DNA of 64,000 nt from UMGS172 sp045649545 (GCA_045649545.1 JAZRQE010000043.1:1-64000); one strand, 5' to 3'. Numbered from the stretch's first letter, positions 43,119 through 53,291 are shown. Notes: generated from the letters alone by a model not told the origin. Program-made: numbers and translations.

Positions 43119-45140
43119 GTGTCTTTAATAAACGTATTGCCTAAACAGGTTGCTGAATTGATTGCTGCGGGAGAGGTTGTTGAACGTCCGTCGTCGGTTA
43201 TCAAAGAATTGGTTGAAAACTCAATAGATGCAGGCTCAACGCTCATAACGGTTGAGATTAAGAATGGCGGCGTCACCTTTATGCGTGTTACCGACAACGG
43301 TTGTGGTATTGCACGCGAGGATGTCACAGTGGCATTTAAGCGTCATGCAACAAGCAAAGTGTCCACTGCTGACGATTTAAACAGTATTGCTACCTTGGGT
43401 TTCCGCGGTGAAGCCTTGGCGGCTATTTCTTCGGTCTCCCGTATTGATATGCTTACCAAACGTAAATCGGACGAATTTGGTACTGCCTATTCATCCGAGG
43501 GTGGCTCTGAAATCAGTGTTCAAGATGCCGGTTGTCCCGACGGCACAACCATAATTGTTCGTGATTTGTTTTTTAACACCCCTGCACGAATGAAGTTTTT
43601 GAAAAAGGACGTTGCCGAGGGTAACTCGGTAGGTGCTATATTAGACCATATTGCGTTATCACACCCTGAAATTTCTGTGCGGTTTATCCGAGACGGCAAG
43701 CAGGTTTTTGCAACGCCCGGCGATGGGAAATTAATGTCGGCTGTCTATCAGGTATGTGGCAGAGATTTTGCTTCAACACTTATTCCGGTTGAGGGTGAAT
43801 TACAGGGGATAAAGGTTTCGGGTTTCACCTGCAAGCCGACCGCTTGTAGACCGAAACGTAATGCACAGTTTGTCTTTTTAAACGGCCGTTATGTACGGTC
43901 GGGTACGGTTGCCTCGGCTTTGGAGGCGGCTTATAAAAATATGGCAATGGTAGGTCGTTATCCTGCCGCCGTTTTGCATTTGACAGTGCCTTACGGTGCG
44001 GTGGATATCAACGTTCACCCTGCCAAAACAGAGGTTAGATTTTCTGACGAACGCAGGATTTTTGACTGTGTTATGTTCAGCATTAAAAATGCGTTGGCTA
44101 AGGGCGACAGCCGACCTGAAATGAACTTACAAAAAGGTCACGGTCAGATTAGAATGACGGCAGATGAGTACCGTCAGACCGTTTTGCCGGGAGTGGAAAA
44201 GGCAAAAAGTGACCCGCTTAATGCGTACGCTAAAATGCTGTCCGAACAGAGCAAGAAAAGTACACTGCTATCACAAAATACTGTGGGTGGCGGTTACCGT
44301 TATGAAGTGCCGGTAGTAAAGAAGCCCAATGAAGAAACTAAACAGAGTTATTTTCCGTGGCAGGATGCCGAAAAGAATGACACCGAAAGCAAAAGAACAG
44401 CAACTAATATTGAGGATATTGAATTCATTGAAACTAAACCCGTCGAACCTGACGTGAAGTCAGAGGTAGAAACGGTTAAGAAGGCTGAGCCGATTATTTC
44501 TGAACCTACACCCGAAAATGCGGTTGAGGTAAGTGAAGTTAACGTTGAAAAGGAACTCGAAGAGCCTTCACTTGAAATGGATATTGAGTATATAGGCGAG
44601 GCGTTTTCGACCTATATTATTGTCAGAAAAGGTGAGAGCCTTTATCTTATTGACAAGCATGCCGCACACGAGCGGATTTTGTTTAATAAACTGAAATTCG
44701 AGGCAGAAAACCATCCGCAGATATTACTTTCACCCGAGCAGGTTACCTTGACAAAGGATGAGTACACCGTTGTAACAGAAAATCTCGAACTCTTGGAAAA
44801 GGCAGGCTTTGAGATTGACGATTACGGCGACGGTACTGTGCTTGTGCGTACAGTTCCCTCTACTTTGGCAGGGGAAAATGTTTCGTCATTGGTTTCGGAG
44901 CTTGCCGCTAATTTAAGCGAAAAAGCCACCGTTGAGGTTGAGCGATTGGAGCGTATTTATGAAACCGTTTCCTGCCGTTCTGCTGTAAAAGCGGGTAATC
45001 TTTCTTCGATGGAAGAGTTAATTGCACTCGCTAAAACGGTTTTAGGCTCTAAAGAAATTATGTACTGTCCGCATGGACGTCCTGTGGCGATTGAGCTTAC
45101 AAAACGCGAAATCGAAAAGCAGTTTGGAAGGATACAGTAA
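43119..45140 (+). CDS. mutL: DNA mismatch repair protein MutL
   Basis: A 673-residue GHKL ATPase. ATP-site motifs ENSIDAG (33-39), DNGCGI (59-64) and GFRGEAL are intact. The C-terminal endonuclease motif reads DKHAAHERILFN, where the last acidic residue of DQHAxxExxxxE is Asn, and CPHGRP near 650 is the accessory metal motif. The start is GTG with GGGAGG upstream. The linker (~370-500) is acidic and repetitive. The stop overlaps miaA by one base. Confidence 0.95.
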   Translation: MSLINVLPKQVAELIAAGEVVERPSSVIKELVENSIDAGSTLITVEIKNGGVTFMRVTDNGCGIAREDVTVAFKRHATSKVSTADDLNSIATLGFRGEALAAISSVSRIDMLTKRKSDEFGTAYSSEGGSEISVQDAGCPDGTTIIVRDLFFNTPARMKFLKKDVAEGNSVGAILDHIALSHPEISVRFIRDGKQVFATPGDGKLMSAVYQVCGRDFASTLIPVEGELQGIKVSGFTCKPTACRPKRNAQFVFLNGRYVRSGTVASALEAAYKNMAMVGRYPAAVLHLTVPYGAVDINVHPAKTEVRFSDERRIFDCVMFSIKNALAKGDSRPEMNLQKGHGQIRMTADEYRQTVLPGVEKAKSDPLNAYAKMLSEQSKKSTLLSQNTVGGGYRYEVPVVKKPNEETKQSYFPWQDAEKNDTESKRTATNIEDIEFIETKPVEPDVKSEVETVKKAEPIISEPTPENAVEVSEVNVEKELEEPSLEMDIEYIGEAFSTYIIVRKGESLYLIDKHAAHERILFNKLKFEAENHPQILLSPEQVTLTKDEYTVVTENLELLEKAGFEIDDYGDGTVLVRTVPSTLAGENVSSLVSELAANLSEKATVEVERLERIYETVSCRSAVKAGNLSSMEELIALAKTVLGSKEIMYCPHGRPVAIELTKREIEKQFGRIQ

Positions 45141-46057
45141 TGGCAGATTTGAAAAAGGTTTTAGCCGTTGTTGGACCTACTGCTTCGGGAAAAACCGCTT
45201 TGGGAGTGAAATTGGCCCAAGCCTTAAACGGTGAGGTTGTGTCGTGCGATTCGATGCAGGTTTATAAAAATATGCCGATAGCATCCGCCGCACCCACTGC
45301 TGACGAAACTAAAGGCGTACCGCATCATTTAGTCGGTTTTGCCGAGGCTTCGGATAAATTTTCGGTTGCAGAATTTATAAAACAGGCACAAACAGTTATT
45401 GATGATATTATTTCGCGTGGAAAATTGCCCATAATTGTTGGCGGAACGGGTCTTTATATTGATTCGCTCATTTCGGGGATAAATTTTTTGGATGAGAACT
45501 CCGATTCGGTAAGGTTAGAACTTGAAAAGCAAGCTGACGAATTAGGCGTCGAGGCAATGCTGGAACTTTTACGTGAGATTGACCCCGAAACTGCGGCTAA
45601 ATATCATATAAATGACCGCAAAAGGATATTAAGGGCCTTGGAAATTTACCGTATTCACGGTAAAACAAAAAGCCAACTTGATAAAGAATCAAAACTTTCG
45701 GGCGACCGATATGATTGTGTATGGATAGGTATTACCTACCGTAATCGCGAGGTTTTGTATGACCGCATTAACCGACGTGTTGATATTATGCTTGAAAACG
45801 GGTTGTTGGAGGAAGCAAAAACAGCGTTTTTAAGTGATTGCGGTAAAACCTCGGTGCAGGCAATCGGTCATAAGGAATTTTTCCGATATTTTAAAGGTGA
45901 AATGCCGTTGGAAACTGCGGTAGAAAACCTTAAAACCGAAACAAGGCATTATGCAAAGCGTCAGTTAACTTGGTTTCGTAAAAATGAAAAAATCAATTGG
46001 ATTTATGCTGACGAAACAGACGATGTTTTGACAGATGCACTTGAATTTATTAAATGA
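45140..46057 (+). CDS. miaA: tRNA dimethylallyltransferase
   Basis: A 305-residue enzyme that adds a dimethylallyl group to A37 of tRNAs reading UNN codons; MiaB then adds the methylthio group. The P-loop GPTASGKT is at 11-18; CDSMQVYKNM and GGTGLYIDSLI follow. Its ATG overlaps the mutL stop (TAATG). This order (mutL-miaA) is common in bacteria. Confidence 0.95.
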   Translation: MADLKKVLAVVGPTASGKTALGVKLAQALNGEVVSCDSMQVYKNMPIASAAPTADETKGVPHHLVGFAEASDKFSVAEFIKQAQTVIDDIISRGKLPIIVGGTGLYIDSLISGINFLDENSDSVRLELEKQADELGVEAMLELLREIDPETAAKYHINDRKRILRALEIYRIHGKTKSQLDKESKLSGDRYDCVWIGITYRNREVLYDRINRRVDIMLENGLLEEAKTAFLSDCGKTSVQAIGHKEFFRYFKGEMPLETAVENLKTETRHYAKRQLTWFRKNEKINWIYADETDDVLTDALEFIK

Positions 46058-46099
46058 GATTGTAAATTATAATTAGAGCGTTGAAATGGAGGCGGTCGA

Positions 46100-47314
46100 A
46101 TGTTAAACTCAAGTGTTTTAAAGGTGGTAAAATGGGCCGCCGCTATCTTTTTGGTAGTATACATCATTGTGCAGATTTACTCTGCCGTTGTGGTGCCGGT
46201 TACTACCGATACGGTGTTTTCATATTCGACATACACCGGCTTTGATACTGCCGGATTTATAATCCGCAACGAAACAGTGTTAGAGGATACTGTCAGCGGC
46301 GTTTTGAGTTATGAGGTCAGTGACGGTGGACGCGTTTCAAAGGGCGGCGTTGTGGCTGTGTCATACCCAACCTCTGCTGATGCGGACAACCGTGTCAAGG
46401 TTGAGGAATTGGACCGCAGGATTGCAACCTTGCAGAAAATACAGACATATAATGACCTTAATGCGGCTGATATTACCTCGGTAAATCGCAATATTCACAA
46501 GGAAATTTACGGCGTGATTTCGGCAACGCAGGGTGGGAAGGTCAATAAAACCGAAAGTTATGACGCTCTTTTGGAAAATATGGCAAGACGGCAGATAATA
46601 ACAGGAGAAGTGACCGATTTTAACGCACTTATATCCTCTTTGAAGTCGCAAAGGGATAGTTTAAAGGCTTCTTTAAACGCCGCAACGGCAGAAATCGTGT
46701 CTCCGCAATCGGGTCACGTTATTTATTCGGTTGACGGTTATGAAGATGCCGTTTTGGTAGAAGATTTGGAAAACTTAAATGCCGACACCTTGAAAAGCAT
46801 TAAAAAAGGTGCTGTATCATCATCGGCAGTGTGTAAGATAGTCAGCGATTATGAATGGTACATTGCGGTCGCCATCCCGTTTTCCGAGGCCCTTAATTTG
46901 AGGCTTGGTTCAAAGGTTATGATTAAAACCGATTTGCAGTCGGTGCCGGAGCTTGAAGTCACTGTAAAGTACATCAATAAGCAGTCGGTTCAGGGTGAGG
47001 CGGTTGTGGTATTTACTGTTGATACGATGAACAATGAGTTGGCTCAACAGAGACAGCTCGATGTTACAATTGTTTACGAGGAGCATGAGGGCTTGAAGGT
47101 TGACAACCGTGCAATCCGTTTTGTTGACGGGCAGAAAGGCGTTTATGTTTTCATCGCTTCGCAGGTTAAGTTTTTGCCGGTAGAGGTGCTTTGGCAGGGT
47201 GAAAACTACTCGATTGTTAAGCAGGAAGCCTCGGCGGATAAAAAACACCTCCGCATTTATGATGAGGTAATTGTTAAAGGAAAGAATTTGTATGACGGAA
47301 AATTTATCAATTGA
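46100..47314 (+). CDS. HlyD-like membrane-fusion protein of the divisome cluster
   Basis: A 404-residue protein with one N-terminal helix (~10-30), a lipoyl/barrel-sandwich part split by a helical hairpin (~60-210) and a C-terminal beta domain. The layout resembles HlyD/MFP periplasmic adaptors, but no ABC or RND pump is adjacent. It occurs upstream of yggS-sepF-ylmH-divIVA, so a cell-envelope or division role may be more relevant than export. GGAGG precedes the ATG; its end overlaps yggS by 23 nt. Confidence 0.75.
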   Translation: MLNSSVLKVVKWAAAIFLVVYIIVQIYSAVVVPVTTDTVFSYSTYTGFDTAGFIIRNETVLEDTVSGVLSYEVSDGGRVSKGGVVAVSYPTSADADNRVKVEELDRRIATLQKIQTYNDLNAADITSVNRNIHKEIYGVISATQGGKVNKTESYDALLENMARRQIITGEVTDFNALISSLKSQRDSLKASLNAATAEIVSPQSGHVIYSVDGYEDAVLVEDLENLNADTLKSIKKGAVSSSAVCKIVSDYEWYIAVAIPFSEALNLRLGSKVMIKTDLQSVPELEVTVKYINKQSVQGEAVVVFTVDTMNNELAQQRQLDVTIVYEEHEGLKVDNRAIRFVDGQKGVYVFIASQVKFLPVEVLWQGENYSIVKQEASADKKHLRIYDEVIVKGKNLYDGKFIN

Positions 47315-48032
47315 AATCTCCCAAAAAATAGAATGGTTTGACCGCAATTTTGAGGATATAAACAGAAGAATTGCATTAGCCTCTAAGCAGGTTGGCAAAA
47401 GTCCTTGCGATATCATTATGCTTGCTGCGACCAAAACCGTTCCGGTTGAGGTTATTAACCACGCAATAAAAAGCGGTGTTAAATATATTGGTGAAAACCG
47501 CGTGCAGGAATTTTTAAGCAAAAAGGATGAACTGTTGCCTGACGCTCACCGCCACTTTATCGGTCATTTGCAAACCAACAAGGTTAAGGACATTGTCGGC
47601 GAGGTTGAAATGATTGAATCGGTTCATTCGGTAAAACTTGCCGCTGAAATTAACCGACTTTGCGAAAAGCTCAATAAAACAATGGATATTTTGCTTGAAG
47701 TAAACATAGGGAACGAAGAAAGCAAGTCAGGTTTTTCACCCGAGGAATTGGAAGAAAAGATAGTCGAAATCAGCAAAATGCCGTTTATAAAAGTTAAAGG
47801 CTTGATGACAATACCGCCGATTTGTGATAATAACGAAAAAAGTATGCAATATTTTGAAAAAATGAGCAAACTGTTTATTGACATTAGAGCCAAAATAAAG
47901 GATAATATAGATATGGTATACTTGTCTATGGGTATGTCCGGTGATTTTGAAGATGCCATTAAGTGCGGAGCGAATATTGTTCGCATCGGCACCTCGCTTT
48001 TCGGTCAGCGTGACTATTCAAAGACCAAGTAA
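47292..48032 (+). CDS. yggS: YggS family PLP homeostasis protein
   Basis: A 246-residue PLP-binding TIM-barrel protein (PLPBP/YlmE). The PLP lysine is in MLAATKTVP (~42-50); IGENRVQEF, FIGHLQTNK and LSMGMSGDFEDAI are family signatures. It buffers PLP supply and has no known catalytic activity. ATG 47292 is chosen with AAAGGAAAG upstream; the reading from 47271 precedes that site. It lies just upstream of sepF as in Bacillus. Confidence 0.93.
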   Translation: MTENLSIEISQKIEWFDRNFEDINRRIALASKQVGKSPCDIIMLAATKTVPVEVINHAIKSGVKYIGENRVQEFLSKKDELLPDAHRHFIGHLQTNKVKDIVGEVEMIESVHSVKLAAEINRLCEKLNKTMDILLEVNIGNEESKSGFSPEELEEKIVEISKMPFIKVKGLMTIPPICDNNEKSMQYFEKMSKLFIDIRAKIKDNIDMVYLSMGMSGDFEDAIKCGANIVRIGTSLFGQRDYSKTK

Positions 48033-48069
48033 AAAATTAAAATAAATTATAATCGAAGGAGATTTGAAA

Positions 48070-48552
48070 ATGGGTTTTTTTGATAAGATTAAGGACATTA
48101 TGAGTGCAACTGACGAAGACGAAGATTATGAGGAGACTGTGGAAACCTCGCGTGAGGTTCCGTCAAGCAACGATTATTATTCTTCATCTACCGGCCGTTC
48201 TTACGAGAGAGAAAAAACCACTCAGTTCCCCAGCGAGCGTAAAGCAAAGTCCGGTACTGTCACCCGTGTAAATTCTCAACTTCAGGTAGCCCTTGTTAAA
48301 CCTGAAAGATTTGAGGATGCTCCCAATATTGCCGACCATCTTGCTGACGGCAGAACTGTTGTTTTGAATTTAGAGGTTGCTAACCGTGAAACTCAGCGCA
48401 GATTGCTCGATTTCTTGAGCGGTGCTGCTTATGCTCACGGCGGTAGAATCAAGAAGGTTGCTAACAGCACATATATCATCACCCCCAGCAATGTTGATGT
48501 TATGGGTGAATTGCTTCTTGACGAACTTGACAGCGGTAGTACATACTTTTAA
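48070..48552 (+). CDS. sepF: Cell division protein SepF
   Basis: A 160-residue protein that bundles FtsZ and tethers it to the membrane. The N-terminal amphipathic helix GFFDKIKDIM binds membrane, an acidic and Ser-rich linker follows, and the C-terminal domain (~75-155) has VVLNLEVANRETQRRLLDFLSGA. AAGGAG precedes ATG 48070. The stop overlaps the ylmH ATG by one base. Confidence 0.93.
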   Translation: MGFFDKIKDIMSATDEDEDYEETVETSREVPSSNDYYSSSTGRSYEREKTTQFPSERKAKSGTVTRVNSQLQVALVKPERFEDAPNIADHLADGRTVVLNLEVANRETQRRLLDFLSGAAYAHGGRIKKVANSTYIITPSNVDVMGELLLDELDSGSTYF

Positions 48553-49304
48553 TGGATGCTAAAACTCGTGCGATTTTAGAAGCACGAATTCAGGACGCGA
48601 TAAGGTATGCCGAAACACGGGGAGTGCCCAAGTTCGTGGGTTTTCTTGATATGAGTGGTGCGGCAATTGCTGTGGCGATTGCCGAAAAGTCGCGTTGTAA
48701 ATTTAAACTTTACGGCGGGTACGACGGTGCTGAACGCGTGTATTTCGGCGTGTTTCCTGACTGGTGTGAGCCGGAAAATGAAACGTTCCCTATTGTAAGA
48801 CTTAAAATTCAGAATAAAGGTATTAAGACACTGACACACAGGGATGTGTTGGGTGCTTTAATGTCTGCGGGGATTGAACGCGATACAGTCGGAGATATTC
48901 TTATAGGTGATAAGTTTTCGGTCGTATTCACGGCACAGTCGGTGGCTTCGCATATTAAGGCTGACATTGTTAAAATCGCGTCGTGCGGTGTTGAAATCAC
49001 AGAGGACTTTGATGATTTAGAGTTGCCGATAGCTCACCGCTTTACCGAAAATAGCGGCACTGTGGCATCTTTAAGGCTTGACTGTGTTGTTGCCGAACTG
49101 TGTAATTGCTCACGTAATAAAGCCTGCGAGCTTATAGAAACCGGTAGTGTTGCACTTCGGGGACTTGAGGTTTTAAAGCTGACGGCCGAAGTTGTAGCAG
49201 GTGATACTGTCACTGTACGCCGTTTTGGTAAATTTATCGTTGACCGGTGTGACCGAATAACCAAAAAAGGCAGGATTGCCATTATTTATAGAAAATATAT
49301 TTGA
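48552..49304 (+). CDS. ylmH: YlmH-type S4-domain RNA-binding protein
   Basis: A 250-residue protein. The N-terminal ~170 residues match YlmH, and an S4 domain (~175-240, including RLDCVVAELCNCSRNKACELI) binds RNA. YlmH has been linked to ribosome rescue by recognising stalled nascent chain-tRNA-50S complexes. It is coupled to sepF and followed 17 nt later by divIVA. Confidence 0.88.
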   Translation: MDAKTRAILEARIQDAIRYAETRGVPKFVGFLDMSGAAIAVAIAEKSRCKFKLYGGYDGAERVYFGVFPDWCEPENETFPIVRLKIQNKGIKTLTHRDVLGALMSAGIERDTVGDILIGDKFSVVFTAQSVASHIKADIVKIASCGVEITEDFDDLELPIAHRFTENSGTVASLRLDCVVAELCNCSRNKACELIETGSVALRGLEVLKLTAEVVAGDTVTVRRFGKFIVDRCDRITKKGRIAIIYRKYI

Positions 49305-49321
49305 CTTCTCGGAGGAAAATT

Positions 49322-50332
49322 ATGAAAACACCTGAACAAATCCGTGATATGGAATTTCAGAAAGGCCCTATGGGTGGTTATAAGCAGAGTGATGTTGAAC
49401 TGTTTTTAGAAGAGGTAGCTTCACAGATTGAAATCCTTACAAAACAGAAGAACGATGCCGAGCGTAAATTACAGGAGATGGGAAAGCATGCCCCTGAAGC
49501 CGCTTTGACCGCTACCGGCATTCAAAATGTTTTGGTTAGTGCACAGCGTGTTGCTGACCAGGTTGTTGAGGATTCTAAGGCTGAGGCTGAGCGTATTGTT
49601 GCTGAAGCTAATTTGAAACTTGCCGAGGCTGACATTAAGGCTCGCGAAGTGATTTCTGAGGCAGAGGCAAAGGCTATATTGCTTGGCGAAACCGCCGAAA
49701 CTGAGGCTGCCAAGATTATTGCCGCCGCAGTTAAAGAGGGCGAAATAATCGTTGCCGAGGCTAAGGAAAGCATTGAGCTTGAGCAAAAGCTTTATGACCG
49801 CTTGAAGATTGAGGTTTCGGATTTCCGCAAAAAAGCCTCACAGCAGTGCAGTGCTTTGGTTGAGCTTATTAATCAGTTGCCTGGCGAGATTCCTTTTAAT
49901 ATGGAACGTTCAAAGCAGGTGCTTTCGGTTGATTTTAGCAACCCTGATGAACTTTTAAAGGTTGCAGTTGAGGAAAGAATTGCTAAGGAAATGGCAGAAG
50001 CACAAGTCAAAGCTGAAGCCGAGGCAGAAGCTCCGGTTGAGGCTGTAGCCGAGCCGGTAATTGAGCAGGAAGAAGAACCTGAGATTCCTGAAGAGCCTGT
50101 TTCGGAGCCTACCGTTGAGGAAGAAGAGGAAGCTCAACTTACGTTTAATGCAGAAGCTTCGGTTAAGTTCGAAGTAGTTGAGGATGAAGAAGAGGACGAA
50201 GCCGTGCCTTTTGTAATTGCTTCAGAACCTGAAGAACCGGTGGTTCAAAAGAACCACATCACATTTAGTGATGATGATTTTGATGACGAGGATGACGAGC
50301 CGAGACTTTTTTTCCGTCGCAAGAAAAAATAA
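49322..50332 (+). CDS. divIVA: DivIVA domain protein
   Basis: A 336-residue coiled-coil protein. The N-terminal membrane-binding crossed-loop region is MKTPEQIRDMEFQKGPMGGY; long heptad-rich helices run to ~210, then a very acidic Pro/Glu-rich tail ends in RLFFRRKKK. Bacterial DivIVA is usually 160-230 residues, so the tail is an extension. It marks negatively curved membrane at poles and septa. GGAGG is upstream of ATG 49322; the preceding in-frame residues overlap ylmH. Confidence 0.9.
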   Translation: MKTPEQIRDMEFQKGPMGGYKQSDVELFLEEVASQIEILTKQKNDAERKLQEMGKHAPEAALTATGIQNVLVSAQRVADQVVEDSKAEAERIVAEANLKLAEADIKAREVISEAEAKAILLGETAETEAAKIIAAAVKEGEIIVAEAKESIELEQKLYDRLKIEVSDFRKKASQQCSALVELINQLPGEIPFNMERSKQVLSVDFSNPDELLKVAVEERIAKEMAEAQVKAEAEAEAPVEAVAEPVIEQEEEPEIPEEPVSEPTVEEEEEAQLTFNAEASVKFEVVEDEEEDEAVPFVIASEPEEPVVQKNHITFSDDDFDDEDDEPRLFFRRKKK

Positions 50333-50339
50333 TTAAGCC

Positions 50340-50488
50340 TACGGACGATGACAAACCGAAAAATGCCGAGATTATGCCATTTTAGGCAGGTTCGGATTAT
50401 TCGCGTTTGCTTAAGTAAATTGTTTCTCACGGTGTGCTTTTCGGCGTGCCGTGAGAATGTGCCGTTAAAAGGGGTTATCTTTTACGGC
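50340..50488 (+). promoter_or_regulatory. Structured leader upstream of ileS, not a recognisable T-box
   Basis: Three stem-loops are visible: CCGAA/TTCGG around a TGCC/GGCA pairing (50356-50395), TTCTCACGG/CCGTGAGAA (50424-50457), and GCCGTTAAAAG/CTTTTACGGC with a bulge (50461-50488). I find no T-box sequence (AGGGTGGNACCGCG) and no T-run, although ileS is often T-box-controlled in Firmicutes. Confidence 0.45.
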
Positions 50489-50516
50489 TATATAGATTTA
50501 GATTGGAGTTAAAATA

Positions 50517-53291
50517 ATGGATTACAATGAGACACTGAACCTGCCCCAAACAGAATTCCCTATGCGAGCAGGTTTGCCCACCCGCGAGCCTGAAGCTTTA
50601 AAAGAGTGGCAGGATAGCGACATTTACGGCGAATTGATGAAGAAAAACGAAGGTAAGCCGAGCTATATTTTGCATGACGGTCCTCCGTATGCTAACGGTA
50701 TCATTCATATGGGTACCGCTTTGAATAAGAGCTTAAAGGACTTTGTTCTTCGTTACAAAAATATGTCGGGATTTAAAGCTCCTTATGTGCCGGGCTATGA
50801 CACTCACGGCTTGCCGACCGAGTTAAAGGCACGTAAAAAAGCAGGTGTAAGCTCGACTGCACAGGTTTCGGCTTTGGAGCTTCGTAAAATCTGCCGTGAC
50901 TTTGCTTTGGGCTTTGTTGACGACCAGCGTCATCAGTTTGAGCGTTTGGGTATTTTGGGCGATTGGGCTCATCCTTATTTAACTCTTACAAATGATTATG
51001 TTGCAAAGCAGGTCGAGATTTTCGGTAAAATGGCAGAAAAGGGTTATATTTATAAGGGTTTAAAGCCGGTTTATTGGTGCCCTGAGTGTCAGACTGCTTT
51101 GGCTGAGGCTGAAATTGAGTATGCTGAGGACCCTTGCCATTCTATCTATGTTAAGTTCAACGTTACCGATGATAAGGGTGTTTTGACCTCGCTTGGTGCT
51201 GAACTTTCCAAGACCTACTTTGTAATTTGGACTACTACTACTTGGACCTTACCTGCTAACCTTGCAATTTGTGTAGGTCCTGACTATAATTACGGTTTAT
51301 ATAAGGCAAACGGTGAGTATTTTGTAATGGCAGAGGAACTTGCCGCAAATTCTTTCAAGGCTGCAAAGATTGAAGAATTTGAGCTTATCGGTACTGTTAA
51401 GGGTGCTGACCTTGAGTATATTAAGTGTGCTCATCCGTTTATCGACCGTACTTCGTTGGTAATCGTTGGTAACCACGTCACCTTGGAAAGCGGTACAGGT
51501 TGTGTTCATACCGCTCCCGGTCACGGTGTTGATGACTTTGAGGTTTGCCGTAACTACCCCGAAGTAGGTATGGTTGTACCGGTTGACCACAAGGGTGTTA
51601 TGACTGCTGATGCAGGTGAATTCCAAGGCTTAACCACCGACCAAGCCAACAAGGCTATTGCCATTAAGTTGGACGAAACCGGTAATTTGTTTGCTTTAGA
51701 GAAAATTATCCACCAGTATCCTCACTGTTGGCGTTGTAAGTCTCCCATTTTGTTCCGTGCTACCGAGCAGTGGTTCTGCTCAATTTCTGCTTTTGCTGAC
51801 AAGGCAATTGAGGAAATCAAGAGTGTAAAATGGGTACCCGGTTGGGGTGAAGACCGCATCACCGGTATGATTCGCGACCGCAGTGACTGGTGTATTTCCC
51901 GTCAGCGTACTTGGGGTGTGCCGATTCCGATTTTCTATTGTAAGGATTGCGGCAAAGAGGCTATCACTCCCGAAACCATCGCTAAGGTTGTTAGTGTTTT
52001 CCGTGAAAAGGGTGCTGACGCTTGGTATGAGCTTTCTGAAAAGGATTTAATGCCCGAAGGCTTTAAGTGTGAATGCGGTTGCACCGAGTTTAAGAAAGAA
52101 ACCGACATTATGGACGTTTGGTTTGACTCGGGTGTGTCTCACGCCGCAGTTATGGATGAGCGTGACGAGCTTTCAAGCCCTGCTGACCTTTATTTAGAGG
52201 GTGCTGACCAGTATCGTGGTTGGTTCCAGTCGTCGTTGCTTACTTCGGTTGCCGCTTACGGAAGAACACCTTACAAAACCGTTGTTACACACGGTTGGGT
52301 TGTTGACGGTGAGGGCAAAAAGATGTCTAAATCTATCGGTAACACCATCAACCCTGACGATATTGTAAGTCAGTACGGTGCCGATATTTTAAGACTTTGG
52401 GTTGCTTCTTCCGATTATCATGCCGATATTCGTATCTCCAAAGATATTTTGAAGCAATTAAGTGAAATTTACAGAAAAATCCGTAATACTGCTCGATTTA
52501 TCTTGGGCTGCATCAGTGATTTTGACCCCGATAAGGATGCAGTATGTGACTGTAAGTTGCACGAAATGGATAAGTTCGCATTAATGCGTCTTGACCAGGT
52601 GACCAACGAGTGTATCAAGGCTTATGAGAATTTTGAGTATCATCTCATTTTCCACGCAATTCACAATTTCTGTGTATTGGATATGTCTAACTTCTACCTT
52701 GATGCCGCTAAGGACAGATTGTATGTTGAGGGCAAGGATTCTGAAACTCGCCGTGCCGCACAGACCACAATTTACAAGGTTTTGCACGTGCTTACCCGTC
52801 TTATCGCCCCGATTTTAAGCTTTACTTCGGACGAAATTTGGAAGTTTATGCCTCATAAAGCAGGCGACGACGTAAGAAACGTTGTGCTTAATGATTTCCC
52901 AAAAGTTTCGGGTGAGGTTGACAATGAGTTGCTCCAGCGTTGGGAGAAAATCCACGCTATCCGTGATGATGTTAAAAAGGCTTTGGAGCTTGCCCGTACT
53001 GAAAAAATCATCGGTGCATCTTTAGAGGGTGCAGTTACTGTTTATGCTGAGGGTGAGCAGTTTGCTTTCTTAAAGAGTGTTGAGGATATTCTTTCTACCG
53101 TATTTATCGTTTCCTCGGTCGAGCTGGTTGAGGGCAACGGCGGTGACCATAAGGGTGACAGCGGCATTGGTGTTACTGTTACTCACGCTGCCGGTGAAAA
53201 GTGCGAGCGTTGCTGGAGCTTTAGCGAAACCGTAGGTAAGGATACCGAGCATCCCACACTTTGTGAGCGTTGCCGCAACATCGTAAAATAA
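50517..53291 (+). CDS. ileS: Isoleucyl-tRNA synthetase
   Basis: A 924-residue class-I synthetase. The HIGH motif appears as HMGT in DGPPYANGIIHMGTALNKS (~56-74), the editing domain lies at ~190-400, KMSKS is in EGKKMSKSIGN near 605, and the C-terminal zinc ribbon has CERCWSF and LCERCRN. This is the bacterial (type 1) form. GGAG lies 8 nt before the ATG. It follows the division cluster as in Bacillus and is followed by lspA. Confidence 0.97.
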   Translation: MDYNETLNLPQTEFPMRAGLPTREPEALKEWQDSDIYGELMKKNEGKPSYILHDGPPYANGIIHMGTALNKSLKDFVLRYKNMSGFKAPYVPGYDTHGLPTELKARKKAGVSSTAQVSALELRKICRDFALGFVDDQRHQFERLGILGDWAHPYLTLTNDYVAKQVEIFGKMAEKGYIYKGLKPVYWCPECQTALAEAEIEYAEDPCHSIYVKFNVTDDKGVLTSLGAELSKTYFVIWTTTTWTLPANLAICVGPDYNYGLYKANGEYFVMAEELAANSFKAAKIEEFELIGTVKGADLEYIKCAHPFIDRTSLVIVGNHVTLESGTGCVHTAPGHGVDDFEVCRNYPEVGMVVPVDHKGVMTADAGEFQGLTTDQANKAIAIKLDETGNLFALEKIIHQYPHCWRCKSPILFRATEQWFCSISAFADKAIEEIKSVKWVPGWGEDRITGMIRDRSDWCISRQRTWGVPIPIFYCKDCGKEAITPETIAKVVSVFREKGADAWYELSEKDLMPEGFKCECGCTEFKKETDIMDVWFDSGVSHAAVMDERDELSSPADLYLEGADQYRGWFQSSLLTSVAAYGRTPYKTVVTHGWVVDGEGKKMSKSIGNTINPDDIVSQYGADILRLWVASSDYHADIRISKDILKQLSEIYRKIRNTARFILGCISDFDPDKDAVCDCKLHEMDKFALMRLDQVTNECIKAYENFEYHLIFHAIHNFCVLDMSNFYLDAAKDRLYVEGKDSETRRAAQTTIYKVLHVLTRLIAPILSFTSDEIWKFMPHKAGDDVRNVVLNDFPKVSGEVDNELLQRWEKIHAIRDDVKKALELARTEKIIGASLEGAVTVYAEGEQFAFLKSVEDILSTVFIVSSVELVEGNGGDHKGDSGIGVTVTHAAGEKCERCWSFSETVGKDTEHPTLCERCRNIVK

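Noticed and set aside
50340..50516. T-box riboswitch before ileS
   Set aside because: No T-box core sequence and no terminator/antiterminator pair.
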